A stretch of 33,447 nucleotides of DNA from an uncultured Oscillospiraceae bacterium (GTDB lineage Bacteria; Bacillota; Clostridia; Oscillospirales; Oscillospiraceae). The notes under the pieces were generated by a model that was given only the letters and a program-made list of their open reading frames with translations, made no database searches and was not told where the DNA came from. Where the stretch lies: the NCBI GenBank assembly GCA_934630985.1, contig CAKTXO010000007.1, positions 1 to 33,447 of the forward strand, read 5' to 3'. The position numbers and the translations under genes are program-made. Shown piece after piece: positions 15,485 through 24,322 of this stretch (the first letter of the stretch is position 1; each line of letters begins with the position of its first letter).

Positions 15485-15910
15485 ATGGAAAAAATCGAAA
15501 TGCAGACCTTTTTCCCGCCCAGAATTTCCGCCGATACCAAGGCTTTCTGGGAGGGCTGCAAGGCACATAAGCTCCTGCTTCAGCGCTGCCGTCACTGCGG
15601 CAAGGTCATTTGGCCGGCTCAGTATCTGTGCCCGGACTGCCTGAGCGAGGATCTGGAGCTGACGGAAATGAGCGGCAGAGGCACCGTCTATTCCTGGGAG
15701 GTGTTCCGCCGAGCCTTCCACCCTGCCGTGGAAGAGAAGCTGCCCTATGTGGTAGCGGCCGTGGATCTGGAGGAAGGCGCCCGGATGATCACCAACCTGG
15801 TTGACTGCGAACCGGCGCAGCTGCGCTGCGGTCTGCCTGTGGAGCTGCGGTGGTGCGACGGCGCCGAGTACACCCGCCCCGTATTTGTCATTCGGAGGGA
15901 CGAGAAATGA
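15485..15910 (+). CDS. DUF35 zinc-ribbon/OB-fold acyl-CoA partner protein
   Basis: 141 residues. The zinc ribbon uses Cys35, Cys38, Cys49 and Cys52 (CRHCG and CPDC), followed by an OB-fold (GRGTVYSWEVFRRAFHP, PYVVAAVDLEEG). Such proteins bind thiolase-fold partners and shape the CoA site, as in Ltp2-ChsH2 and in the archaeal thiolase/HMG-CoA synthase complex. The ATG directly follows the thiolase stop, so the pair is translationally coupled. The stop overlaps the next ATG (ATGA). Confidence 0.88.
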   Translation: MEKIEMQTFFPPRISADTKAFWEGCKAHKLLLQRCRHCGKVIWPAQYLCPDCLSEDLELTEMSGRGTVYSWEVFRRAFHPAVEEKLPYVVAAVDLEEGARMITNLVDCEPAQLRCGLPVELRWCDGAEYTRPVFVIRRDEK

Positions 15911-17226
15911 AGATTGTCATTCTGGGCGGCAACGCCGCCGGCATGAGCGCCGCCTCCCGCATGAAGCGGAAGGCGCCGGATACCCAGGTCATCGTTCTGG
16001 AAAAAACCGAAACCGTGTCCTATGGCGCCTGCGGTATGCCCTACTACATTGCGGATCTGAACCCGGATCTGAACCGCATGAAGATCCGGCCTGTGGAAAA
16101 GTTCCGGGAGCAGGGCATTGACGTGCGCCTGAACCATGAGGTGGAGCGGGTGGATCGGGAGAAGAAAACCGTCTGCGGAAGCTGCAAGGGGGAGCCCTTT
16201 GCGATTACCTATGACAAGCTGCTGGTGGCGACCGGGTCTTCTCCTATTGTGCCGCCGCTGCCGGGCATCGACCTTGCGGGTATTTTCCCGCTCAAGACCC
16301 TGGAGCAGGCCGCGGCGCTGAAGAGCTCGCTGAGCCCGGAGAAGGACGTGGTCATTGTGGGCGGCGGCTACATCGGCCTGGAACTGGCCGAGGCCTGCCT
16401 GCTGCGAAAAGTCCGCTCTCTGACCCTTGTGGAGGCGGCTGACCATGTGCTGACCACTTTTGACGATGAATTCGGTGAAGCCGCTGTGGCGGAGCTTCAG
16501 AAGCACGGCGTCAGGGTCTGCCTATCCCAGCGGGTCAAGGGCTTTTCCGGAGAAGACGGCCACGTTACCGCAGTCCTGACAGAGGGCGGCGAGGTGAAGG
16601 CCGACGTGGTCATTTTGTCCATCGGCATTCGCCCCAATACCGGATTCCTGGAGGGGGTGGATAAGCTGCCCAACGGCGCCCTCATCACAGGCACCGACAT
16701 GGGAACCAGCGACCCGGATATTTACGCCGCCGGTGACTGCGCCACGGTTATGCACCGGGTGCTGAAGAAGCCTGTGTACATGGCTTTGGGAACCAATGCC
16801 AATAAGCAGGGGAGACTGGCGGGAGACAGTATGCTGGGCAAGCCCGTGTGCTTCGACCGACCCTTGGGAACCTCCATGCTGCGGCTTATGGGTCTGGAAT
16901 TTGCCTGCACCGGTCTGAACGAGAAAACCGCCAAGGCCCAGGGGATTGCCTATAAGGCCAACACCGTCACCGCGCGATCCCACGCCGGCTATTACCCGGA
17001 TCCGGCGACCATCACCGTGAAGCTGATTTACGATCCGCCTACCAAGGTGATTCTGGGCGCTCAGCTGATGGGTGCCAAGGAAACCGCCCTGCGGATCGAT
17101 GTCTTTGCCTGCGCCATTGACCGGGGAATGACCACGGCGGAACTGGGCTTTTTGGATCTGGGCTACGCCCCGCCCTTCGCTTCCGTGTGGGATGCCATTC
17201 TCATCGTCGCCAACGCTTCCAAATAA
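15907..17226 (+). CDS. CoA-disulfide reductase-like FAD/NAD(P) oxidoreductase
   Basis: 439 residues. FAD-binding GGNAAGMSAA at the N-terminus, a single redox Cys42 in SYGACGMPYY, NAD(P)-binding GGGYIGLELAE, the second FAD motif IYAAGDCA, and the C-terminal dimer domain. Cys42 matches the lone cysteine of CoA-disulfide reductases, NADH oxidases and persulfide reductases. There is no C-terminal rhodanese domain. The start at 15907 is preferred over the upstream open frame because GGAGGGACGAGAA precedes it and it overlaps the DUF35 stop. Its place between an acyl-CoA module and a sugar transporter is odd. Roles could be CoA-SH regeneration, oxygen removal, or handling of a thiol or persulfide if the sugar is methylthioribose. 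Confidence 0.85.
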   Translation: MKIVILGGNAAGMSAASRMKRKAPDTQVIVLEKTETVSYGACGMPYYIADLNPDLNRMKIRPVEKFREQGIDVRLNHEVERVDREKKTVCGSCKGEPFAITYDKLLVATGSSPIVPPLPGIDLAGIFPLKTLEQAAALKSSLSPEKDVVIVGGGYIGLELAEACLLRKVRSLTLVEAADHVLTTFDDEFGEAAVAELQKHGVRVCLSQRVKGFSGEDGHVTAVLTEGGEVKADVVILSIGIRPNTGFLEGVDKLPNGALITGTDMGTSDPDIYAAGDCATVMHRVLKKPVYMALGTNANKQGRLAGDSMLGKPVCFDRPLGTSMLRLMGLEFACTGLNEKTAKAQGIAYKANTVTARSHAGYYPDPATITVKLIYDPPTKVILGAQLMGAKETALRIDVFACAIDRGMTTAELGFLDLGYAPPFASVWDAILIVANASK

Positions 17227-17315
17227 TTCCACATAAAGCAATTGACAACTCGCACAAAACCAAAGAATAGAACCTGTGCATTTTGTGGAATATGCTTTTT
17301 GAATCTTGAAAATTG

Positions 17316-17344
17316 TTGACTTTTGAGAATTTATGTTGTATTTT
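17316..17344 (+). promoter_or_regulatory. Internal promoter with operator-like motif
   Basis: TTGACT (17316-17321), 17-bp spacer, TATTTT (17339-17344). TTATGTTGTATTTT (17331-17344) overlaps the -10 and matches the TTATGTTGTTTT motif before the first gene, suggesting the same regulator controls the transporter genes. Confidence 0.6.
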
Positions 17345-17394
17345 AATCATGCAACACAAGCAAACCCAAAAACAAGACAATGGAGGAAAACCAA

Positions 17395-18552
17395 ATGAAA
17401 AAAATCATGGCATTGGTTCTGGTTCTGGTTCTGGTTCTGGCTATGGCTCTGGCAATGCTGGCCGGCTGCTCGTCCAACCAGAAGCCCGCAGCAACCGCTC
17501 CCGCCGCCACCGGCAACACCGAGGCTGCCAACGCCCCCGCGGCGGATGGACTGCCCCTGGCCGGCAAGAAGTTCGCCTACATCCTGAACGTTGTGTCCAG
17601 TGACATTTTCCAGATGGCTGCCAACGCTGCCAAGGAGACTGCCGAGGCTCTGGGCGCTACCGTGGATGTGTACTTCACCGACACCGACAACACCAAGTTC
17701 CAGGACACCGTGTCTGCCTGCTCCAATCAGGGCTACGACGGCATGTTCCTGAGCCACGGCAACCAGGAGTCCGCGCTGAAGCTGGTCAACGAACTGCGCA
17801 GCAAGGGCATTGAGGTTGTTTGCTTTGACACCCAGTTTGTGGACGACTCCGGCGCCAACGTCAACGGCTCCCTGGAGGGCGTGACCCAGATGTTCCAGAA
17901 CGACCAGGACATGGCAAAAATGCTGCTGGACTACCTGCTGGGTCTGTACCCCGAGAAGGTTGCCGCCGGCGAGCCCATCAAGATCCTGAAGATCTGGCGC
18001 GGCCCTGGCATTGCCCCCTTTGACCGCCGTCAGGAAGGCTACAAGGAGTACGAGGACAAGGGTCTCATCGAGACGGTGGAAGTCATCGCTCCCTCCGATC
18101 CCAAGAACGGCGAGTCCAGTATGTCCGACGTAATGTCCGCCACCCTGCCCAAGTATGCTGCCGGTTCCATCGACGGTCTGTGGTGCTGCTATGATGCCTA
18201 CGGCAGAGGTGCCTACGTTGCGATGAAGGAAGCCGGCCGTACGGATATCCCCATGGTTTCCGTTGACATTTCCAACCAGGACATCAACTTCATGATCGAC
18301 GGCACCAATGTCTGGCAGGCCTGCGCCACCGTGGACTTCACCACCATCGGTCAGCAGGGCATCCGGATCCTGGCTATGAAGCTCATGGGCGATGAGACCG
18401 AGGCGGTCTACAACCTGACGCCTTCTCTGGTGACCTACGATCAGCTCAACGCCGATTCCAACGTCACCAACCTGGGCGCAGTGGTGGAGAACTACGGCAT
18501 CAACAACGACCACATTCCCGACTGGATGGCACCCTACATTGCAGAGAAGTAA
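17395..18552 (+). CDS. Sugar ABC transporter substrate-binding lipoprotein (ribose type)
   Basis: 385 residues. Lipoprotein signal with a strongly repetitive LVLV hydrophobic core and lipobox MLAGC, then an Ala/Pro-rich linker and a periplasmic-binding-protein type 1 fold (KKFAYILNVVSSDIFQMAANAAKE, DGMFLSHGNQESALKLVNELRSKG, CFDTQFVDDSG). It would be anchored outside the membrane and deliver a pentose-like sugar to the transporter. The ATG at 17395 follows GGAGGAAAACCAA; the ATG at 17380 is part of that ribosome site. Nearby genes suggest 5-deoxyribose, 5-methylthioribose or a similar pentose as ligand. Confidence 0.88.
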   Translation: MKKIMALVLVLVLVLAMALAMLAGCSSNQKPAATAPAATGNTEAANAPAADGLPLAGKKFAYILNVVSSDIFQMAANAAKETAEALGATVDVYFTDTDNTKFQDTVSACSNQGYDGMFLSHGNQESALKLVNELRSKGIEVVCFDTQFVDDSGANVNGSLEGVTQMFQNDQDMAKMLLDYLLGLYPEKVAAGEPIKILKIWRGPGIAPFDRRQEGYKEYEDKGLIETVEVIAPSDPKNGESSMSDVMSATLPKYAAGSIDGLWCCYDAYGRGAYVAMKEAGRTDIPMVSVDISNQDINFMIDGTNVWQACATVDFTTIGQQGIRILAMKLMGDETEAVYNLTPSLVTYDQLNADSNVTNLGAVVENYGINNDHIPDWMAPYIAEK

Positions 18553-18563
18553 GTAATCGATTT

Positions 18564-18593
18564 GCGGATGCTGGGTAAGTCCCCAGCATCCGC
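18564..18593 (+). terminator. Intercistronic hairpin after the binding-protein gene
   Basis: GCGGATGCTGGG and CCCAGCATCCGC form a 12-bp stem, followed by TATTTTT. It probably causes partial termination or mRNA protection, so the binding protein is made in excess over the ATPase and permease. Confidence 0.7.
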
Positions 18594-18622
18594 TATTTTT
18601 CCGAAAGGAGTTTCACCGAGAA

Positions 18623-20137
18623 ATGAAACTGGAAGCCAAAAAAGTATCCATTGAATTTCCCGGCGTAAAGGCTCTGTCCGATGTGGACTTTGAGCTGAAC
18701 ACCGGAGAGATCCGTGCGGTGGTCGGCGCCAACGGCGCGGGCAAATCCACACTGATGAAAGTCTTCGCCGGCGCAAATCCGGGTTATACCGGAGAGGTCT
18801 TCCTGGATGGCAAAAAGGTGGAGCTGCGGACCCCCGCCGCCGCCAAAGCCCTGGGTATTGAGATCGTGTATCAGGAGGTGGATATGGCCCTGTTCCCCTC
18901 TCAGACCGTGGCGGAGAACATCATGATGAACAAGCTGATCGTAGGCATGAAGGGCAAAGCCGTCGTGAACTGGACTGAGATCCGGAAGGAGGCCAAGGCT
19001 GTCCTTCAGAAGCTTCACATCGACATCGATGTGAACCGGCTGGTAGGTTCTCTGTCTCTGGCTCAGAAGCAGATGGTGCTCATTGCCCGGGCTGTCCAGG
19101 GCGAGTGCAATTTCCTGATTCTGGACGAGCCTACCGCCCCTCTGAGTACCGCGGAAACGGAACGCCTGTTCCAAATGGTAGAGCATCTGAGAAAAACCGA
19201 GGACATCGCCATCGTTTTCATTTCTCACAGACTCCAGGAGGTCAAGCATATCTGCAACAGCATTACCATCATGCGCAACGGCAAGGTGGTGGAAAACGGC
19301 CCGCTGAATCCGGAACGATCTATTAACTCCATTGTTACTCAAATGCTGGGCCGCTCCTTTGACGAGAACTTCCCCAAGGTTCAGACCCAGATCGGCGACG
19401 TCGCCTTCGAGGTCAAAGACCTGTACGATATGGACGGTATGGTCAACGGCGTGTCCCTCTACGCCCGAGCCGGCGAAATCGTCGGCATCAGCGGCCTGGT
19501 GGGCGCGGGCAAGACGGAGCTGTCCAAGACCATTTTCGGCGACCGGAGAATCAAGAGCGGCTCCGTGCTGCTCCGGGGCAAGGAGCTGAAAATCGGAAGT
19601 CCCACCGATGCCGTCCGAAGCGGCATTGGCCTGGTTCCCGAGGAGCGTCGGAAGGAAGGCGTTCTGGTGGATGAGCCTGTGGCCTTTAACCTGGTGGCGG
19701 CCTCCCTGTCCAAGTACAGCAACGGTATCTGGCTCAGCAAGAAAAAGCAGCTTGCCAACGCCGACCGTTTCATTACGTCCATGGGCATCAAAACCCCGTC
19801 TCCCATGCAGAAGGTGGCAAATCTTTCCGGCGGCAATCAGCAGAAGGTGGTCGTCGGCAAGTGGTTGGCCGCGGACTGCGATGTATACATCTTTGACGAG
19901 CCCACCAAGGGCGTGGATGTGGGCGCGAAGACCGACATTTTCCGGCTGATCGGTGAGATTGCCGCCGCCGGCAAATGCGCCCTGTATATTTCCAGCGAAA
20001 CCGAGGAGATTCTGTCCATTACCGACCGTGTCTATGTTATGTTCGACGGCAAAGTGACCGCCGAGCTGGAAACCGCGAAAACAAACGAAGACGAAATCAT
20101 GTTCTACTCTACCGGAGGTCAGAAAAACAATGAATAA
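18623..20137 (+). CDS. Sugar ABC transporter ATP-binding protein, two NBDs (RbsA/MglA type)
   Basis: 504 residues with two nucleotide-binding domains. First domain: Walker A GANGAGKST (35-43), signature SLAQKQM, Walker B FLILDEPTA. Second domain: GLVGAGKTE around residue 293, signature LSGGNQQKV, and IFDEPTKGVDVG. This tandem layout is specific to the ribose/galactose/xylose importer class. It powers uptake with the permease that follows, and the two genes overlap by 8 bp. The start is supported by GAAAGGAG. Confidence 0.92.
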   Translation: MKLEAKKVSIEFPGVKALSDVDFELNTGEIRAVVGANGAGKSTLMKVFAGANPGYTGEVFLDGKKVELRTPAAAKALGIEIVYQEVDMALFPSQTVAENIMMNKLIVGMKGKAVVNWTEIRKEAKAVLQKLHIDIDVNRLVGSLSLAQKQMVLIARAVQGECNFLILDEPTAPLSTAETERLFQMVEHLRKTEDIAIVFISHRLQEVKHICNSITIMRNGKVVENGPLNPERSINSIVTQMLGRSFDENFPKVQTQIGDVAFEVKDLYDMDGMVNGVSLYARAGEIVGISGLVGAGKTELSKTIFGDRRIKSGSVLLRGKELKIGSPTDAVRSGIGLVPEERRKEGVLVDEPVAFNLVAASLSKYSNGIWLSKKKQLANADRFITSMGIKTPSPMQKVANLSGGNQQKVVVGKWLAADCDVYIFDEPTKGVDVGAKTDIFRLIGEIAAAGKCALYISSETEEILSITDRVYVMFDGKVTAELETAKTNEDEIMFYSTGGQKNNE

Positions 20138-21125
20138 CACGAAAACGCTTCAGAAAAACAAACTCGGCCTTTCCGGTTTTCTGCGGAACTGGGCCGCTGC
20201 CCTGGCTGTCGTTCTCTGCCTGGTGATTTTTACCATTGCCAGACCTACCACCTTCCTGACCTCTGACAATATTATCACGATCCTTCGATCCGTGTCCATT
20301 ACCTGTGTTCTGGCGATGGCACTGACGATCACCCTGGCTGTGGGCGGCTTCGATCTGGCTGCCGGTGCCCTTGCCTCTGTGTCCGGCTACTTCATCATGA
20401 GCTTCCTGCTGTGGTACGGCTGGAACTTCTGGCTGGCCATGCTGGTAAACATCATTCTGACCATGGCCATTCAGTGCATCAGCATGGGTCTGATCATCAA
20501 ATGCAAGATTCCCGATCTGCTGGCTACCTGCGCCATGTCCTTCGTTCTGTCCGGTCTGGGTCTGACCTACACCGGCGGCGGCGCCGTTTCCGCCGGCATG
20601 AACCGTCCCAACGGAGAGCCCTCCGTGGGCTCCATTCCCGCCATTATGGGCAAGATCGGTTCCTCTCCCACGATTATTATCATCATGCTGGCCTGTGTCC
20701 TGATCTGCCATGTGTTCCTGACCTACACCAAGTACGGCCGTTACATTTACGCGGTGGGCGGCAATAAGCAGGCCGCGAAGCTCTCCGGCATTCCCGTTGC
20801 CCGGTACCGCTTCATTGCCGGTATGATTTCCGCCGTGTTCATCGCCATTACCGCGCTGCTGGTGGTTTCCCGGAACAGCTCCGCTCAGATTCAGGCTGCC
20901 GACGGCTATCAGATGCCCGCTCTGGCCGCCGTGTTCATCGGCCGCTCCGTTGCTGGCGCGGAAAAGCCCAATGCCGCGGGAACCTTGCTGGGCGCTCTGC
21001 TGGTGGGTATTCTGGACAACGGCCTGACCATGTGCGGCGTGCCCTACTACACCCTGCCCGCAATCAAGGGCCTGGTGCTGGCTGTGGCACTGATTTCTGC
21101 CTACATCTCCAACAAGGAAGACTGA
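20130..21125 (+). CDS. Sugar ABC transporter permease (RbsC type)
   Basis: 331 residues, eight or more hydrophobic segments, with the family stretch LTITLAVGGFDLAAGALASVSG near the N-terminus and KYGRYIYAVGGNKQAAKLSGIPV in the EAA-like cytoplasmic loop. Only one permease gene is present, so it probably works as a homodimer, as in ribose importers. It overlaps the ATPase gene and is followed 13 bp later by the kinase, tying import to phosphorylation. Confidence 0.9.
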   Translation: MNNTKTLQKNKLGLSGFLRNWAAALAVVLCLVIFTIARPTTFLTSDNIITILRSVSITCVLAMALTITLAVGGFDLAAGALASVSGYFIMSFLLWYGWNFWLAMLVNIILTMAIQCISMGLIIKCKIPDLLATCAMSFVLSGLGLTYTGGGAVSAGMNRPNGEPSVGSIPAIMGKIGSSPTIIIIMLACVLICHVFLTYTKYGRYIYAVGGNKQAAKLSGIPVARYRFIAGMISAVFIAITALLVVSRNSSAQIQAADGYQMPALAAVFIGRSVAGAEKPNAAGTLLGALLVGILDNGLTMCGVPYYTLPAIKGLVLAVALISAYISNKED

Positions 21126-21138
21126 TTGGAGGTTCGTT

Positions 21139-22353
21139 ATGGAAAAGTATACTGAGCACTTCCGCCTGTCCGAGCGGGACGTGGAGGAGTATATCCGCAC
21201 CAAACTTCCGGATTATTTCGGAGAAGGCACTCTGGAGATTTCGGAAATCGGCGACGGCAACATCAACTATGTGTTCCGGGCAAAAGACAAGACCGGAAAG
21301 TCCATCATCATCAAGCAGGCCGATAAATTCGTCCGCTCCACCGGTCACAGTGCCGACACGGATCGAAATCGGATTGAGGCTCAGATTCTCCAGCTGGAGT
21401 ACAAGCTGTCTCCTAATCACATTCCGGTGATTTATCTGTATGACCCTGTTATGTGCTGTGTGGTCATGCAGGATGTGGGCGATCACAAGAATCTGCGCTA
21501 CGCCCTTATGAACCATGAGATCTATCCGACCCTGGCAAAGGACATGGGGCAGTTCCTGGCGGACACCCTGATTCCCACCTCTGACCTGTGCCTGGATGCC
21601 CAGGAAAAGAAGACGCTGGTTAAGAATTACATCAACCCCTCCATGTGCGACATCTCCGAGCGGCTGGTTTTCTCCGAGCCCTACACCAATGCCCGGGGCT
21701 CCAACCAGCCCTTCGCCCCGAACAAAGACTGGCTGGAGCAGGAGCTGTATCGGGATCCTGCCCTGAAGCTGGCGGCTGCCAAGCTGAAGACCCGCTTCAT
21801 GGACAATGCGCAGGCGCTGATCCACGGGGATCTGCACAGCGGCTCCATCTTCGTCAAGAAAGGCTCCACCATGGTTCTGGATCCGGAGTTCGCGTTCTTC
21901 GGCCCGGCGGGGTACGATATCGGCAACGTGATTGCCCACTTTGCCATTGCCTGGGCGGCCGCCGAGGCTTCCATGGGCGCTTCCGAAGAAAAGATGTGCT
22001 ACCTGGCCTATCTGGAGACGTGCATGACCCAGGTGATCTGCCAGTTCCGCAGCCACGCCTTGGAGCTGGCGGAAAAGGCCACATATCCCATGTTTACCGG
22101 CACCGATTATCAGCGCTGGTTTGTGGAGGAAATGGTAGCCGATGCCGCCGGTTATGCCGGCACCGAAATCATCCGCCGGATTGTGGGTTCTGCCAAGGTC
22201 AAGGACATCACTACCCTGACGGACACTGCCCGGCTGAGAGCGGAACGCACGGCGGTGCTGGCCGCTAAGACCATGATCCTGACCATGCAGCGACCGGGCA
22301 TGGATCCCAAGGAGTACACCGAGGCGCTTCGCGCGGCGGTAAAACTGGATTGA
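21139..22353 (+). CDS. mtnK: S-methyl-5-thioribose kinase family sugar kinase
   Basis: 404 residues, aminoglycoside-kinase-like fold. GDGNINYVF (38-46) is the nucleotide loop, HGDLHSGSIF (229-238) the catalytic loop with Asp231, and DPEFAF (248-253) supplies the metal-binding DxE typical of MtnK. It should phosphorylate the anomeric hydroxyl of 5-methylthioribose or 5-deoxyribose using ATP. Linkage to an MtnA-like isomerase and a class II aldolase, with no mtnBCD/W-type methionine salvage genes, points to the DHAP shunt, where the related kinase is called DrdK. The start follows GGAGGTTCGTT. I am sure of the family; which of the two sugars it uses is open. Confidence 0.88.
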   Translation: MEKYTEHFRLSERDVEEYIRTKLPDYFGEGTLEISEIGDGNINYVFRAKDKTGKSIIIKQADKFVRSTGHSADTDRNRIEAQILQLEYKLSPNHIPVIYLYDPVMCCVVMQDVGDHKNLRYALMNHEIYPTLAKDMGQFLADTLIPTSDLCLDAQEKKTLVKNYINPSMCDISERLVFSEPYTNARGSNQPFAPNKDWLEQELYRDPALKLAAAKLKTRFMDNAQALIHGDLHSGSIFVKKGSTMVLDPEFAFFGPAGYDIGNVIAHFAIAWAAAEASMGASEEKMCYLAYLETCMTQVICQFRSHALELAEKATYPMFTGTDYQRWFVEEMVADAAGYAGTEIIRRIVGSAKVKDITTLTDTARLRAERTAVLAAKTMILTMQRPGMDPKEYTEALRAAVKLD

Positions 22354-22370
22354 AACAGGAGATGGAAGAA

Positions 22371-23015
22371 ATGATTAAGCAGGAAATCAAAGAGCGTGTA
22401 TTGGATACCACACTTTTGAGCTACCGCCAGGGTCTGTTTGCCGGTACCAGCGGAAATCTCAGCGAATACGATCCGCAGACGGGTTACATGTACATTACGC
22501 CCAGCTCCTATCCCTATGAGGCCATGACTGTGGACGATATTATGGTCATTGACCTGGATGGCAACATCATCGAAGGTTCTCACCATCCCTCCTCCGAATG
22601 GAGAATGCACGCCATCGTTTACCGGAATATGGCACCCAGGGTGCTGTCCGTGGTTCATACCCACTCTCCCTACGCCACGGCATTTGCCGTGTGTCATAAG
22701 GCCATTCCCGTTATCCTCATCGAGATGGTTCCCTTCCTTGGAGGGGATGTGCCTGTGGCGGAATTTGCCGTACCCGGCACCGATGACGTAGGCACCAACG
22801 CCGTGCAGGCGCTGAAAGATCGGAACGCCTGCCTGATGGCAAACCACGGCGTCCTTTCCGTAGGCAAGAATCTGGCACAGGCGCATGTTCAGGCCATTTA
22901 CGCGGAGGACGCTGCCAAGATCTGCGGCATTGCGAATTCCATGGGCTACGGGATCCGCACCGTTCCCGATGAGGCAGTGGAGATCATGCGCAATCGGGGC
23001 AAGCAGAAAAAGTAA
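22371..23015 (+). CDS. Class II aldolase (fuculose-phosphate aldolase family)
   Basis: 214 residues, zinc-dependent. Zinc ligands His96 and His98 (HTHSPYATAF) and His159 (ANHGVL), with Glu76 (SSEWRMH) as the likely catalytic acid/base, plus GTSGNLSEYD near the N-terminus for phosphate binding. I chose the ATG at 22371 because AGGAG lies 9 nt upstream; the open frame to 22350 would use a TTG overlapping the kinase stop. Next to MtnK- and MtnA-like genes, the expected reaction is cleavage of a 5-substituted ribulose 1-phosphate to dihydroxyacetone phosphate and a two-carbon aldehyde (DrdA/Ald2 role). A fuculose- or rhamnulose-phosphate aldolase role is less likely, since no isomerase or kinase for those sugars is present. 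Confidence 0.86.
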   Translation: MIKQEIKERVLDTTLLSYRQGLFAGTSGNLSEYDPQTGYMYITPSSYPYEAMTVDDIMVIDLDGNIIEGSHHPSSEWRMHAIVYRNMAPRVLSVVHTHSPYATAFAVCHKAIPVILIEMVPFLGGDVPVAEFAVPGTDDVGTNAVQALKDRNACLMANHGVLSVGKNLAQAHVQAIYAEDAAKICGIANSMGYGIRTVPDEAVEIMRNRGKQKK

Positions 23016-23057
23016 GCAAAGGGCGGAGAAATCCGCGGAAATGGAGGAAAAGTAATT

Positions 23058-24107
23058 ATGTTTCGAGCAGACGAAGGACTGGGCTTCCTTCTTAGGTATG
23101 AGAACGTGGCCTGGTATGAGGACGGCGCGGTTCGTATTTTGGATCGGCGGATTTACCCCGTTCGCACCGAGTTTGTGACCTGCACCCGCCATGAGCAGGT
23201 GGCTGGGGCCATTGCGGACATGGTCACCCAGTCCGGCGGCCCCTACACCGCCGCCGCCATGGGTATGGCACTGGCTGCCTATGAGGCTCGGGAAATCGCC
23301 GACGACGCGGCTTATCTTTCCTACCTGGAAAAGGCGGCTTACACCTTGTCCCACGCCCGGCCTACCACCGTCAAGAAGATGGAAAAGGTGGTGGAGCGTG
23401 CCATGGCTCGGATTCATCGGGAGCTGGCTCAGGGCACCGGCCGCCAGGATATGCCCCAGAAGCTGCTGGAAGATGCTGTGGATCGCTGCAACGAGAGCTA
23501 CACCCGTTACGATCGGATTGCCGAGCATCTGGCGGATCAGATTCCACAGGGCGGCACCGTTATGACCCAGTGCTTTGCCGAGACGATCATCGGCACCCTG
23601 CTTCGGGAGTGCCGGAAGCGGGGCAATGAGATACGCATGATCTGCCCGGAGACCCGCCCCTATTACCAGGGCGCACGGCTCACCGCCAGTCTGGCTCGGG
23701 ACATGGGCTTTGACACCACGGTGATTACGGACAATATGCCCGCCTACACCATGAAGGAAAAGCATGTGGATCTGTTCACCTCCGCCGCCGATGTCATCAC
23801 CATGGACGGCTATGTGGTCAACAAGGTCGGCACCTTCCAGATTGCCCTGGCTGCCCAGTATTGGGGGATTCCCTATTTTGCCACCGGCACGCCCAATCCC
23901 GGTCATCCCTCCATCGATACCGTTAAAATCGAGCAGCGGGATCCGGAGCTGGTTCTGAGCTCCCTGGAGGCAGGCAAGCACACCTTCCCCGGTGTGAAGG
24001 GCTACTATCCGGCCTTTGACGTGACCCCGCCCAAGCTCTGCAACGGCATTGTCACAGACAAGGGCATCTATTCCCCCTACAATCTGAAAAACTACTTCAA
24101 GGATTGA
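23058..24107 (+). CDS. MtnA-like sugar 1-phosphate isomerase (eIF2B-related fold)
   Basis: 349 residues. The family often receives the label translation initiation factor eIF2B subunit, but the catalytic pair of methylthioribose 1-phosphate isomerases is present: Cys172 in MTQCFAETIIG and Asp245 in SAADVITMDGYVVNKVGTFQ. The length matches MtnA. It would convert an aldose 1-phosphate to a ketose 1-phosphate, between the kinase and the aldolase. In the 5-deoxyribose pathway this role is called DrdI. It is the last gene of the plus-strand operon and starts after GGAGGAAAAGTAATT. Divergence from the usual GADRI motif (here AADVI) suggests a subgroup distinct from methionine-salvage MtnA. Confidence 0.84.
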   Translation: MFRADEGLGFLLRYENVAWYEDGAVRILDRRIYPVRTEFVTCTRHEQVAGAIADMVTQSGGPYTAAAMGMALAAYEAREIADDAAYLSYLEKAAYTLSHARPTTVKKMEKVVERAMARIHRELAQGTGRQDMPQKLLEDAVDRCNESYTRYDRIAEHLADQIPQGGTVMTQCFAETIIGTLLRECRKRGNEIRMICPETRPYYQGARLTASLARDMGFDTTVITDNMPAYTMKEKHVDLFTSAADVITMDGYVVNKVGTFQIALAAQYWGIPYFATGTPNPGHPSIDTVKIEQRDPELVLSSLEAGKHTFPGVKGYYPAFDVTPPKLCNGIVTDKGIYSPYNLKNYFKD

Positions 24108-24158
24108 GAAAAGCCGGAAGCCTCTCCCATAGGGAGAGGCAAGACTGTCGAAAAACCA

Positions 24159-24291
24159 TGTCATTGCGAGGCAGTGCGCACACTGCCGTGGCAATCCCCC
24201 TAATTTTCAAACATTTTAGATCCTAAACCAGTGGCTTTTACTTCTATCCGGGGGATTCCCACACCAGCCTTCGGACTGGTTCTGAATGACA
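24159..24291. repeat. Dispersed repeat, copy 1
   Basis: Begins TGTCATTGCGAGG and ends with GGACTGGTTCTGAATGACA, imperfect inverted ends, with GTGGCAATCC and CACACCAG inside. The same pieces occur at 32891-33137. A linked palindrome CCTCTCCCATAGGGAGAGG lies just before (24120-24138) and recurs inside copy 2. It looks like a non-coding MITE- or REP-like element. Confidence 0.7.
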
Positions 24292-24322
24292 ACGTATATT
24301 GGGGGCTTTTTTGACACGCTGT

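Noticed and set aside
12764..23015. Bacterial microcompartment for deoxy-sugar or diol breakdown
   Set aside because: No shell (BMC-domain) genes and no targeting extension on the aldehyde dehydrogenase or aldolase.
23058..24107. Translation initiation factor eIF2B subunit
   Set aside because: Bacteria do not use eIF2B; the Cys and Asp of sugar 1-phosphate isomerases are present and the neighbours are a kinase and an aldolase.
22152..24194. 680-residue open frame on the minus strand
   Set aside because: It is the antisense of the kinase, aldolase and isomerase genes, His/Gly-rich with no family features. Long shadow frames are expected in GC-rich coding DNA. The same holds for minus 14090-15721, minus 18593-20140 and plus 28162-29349.
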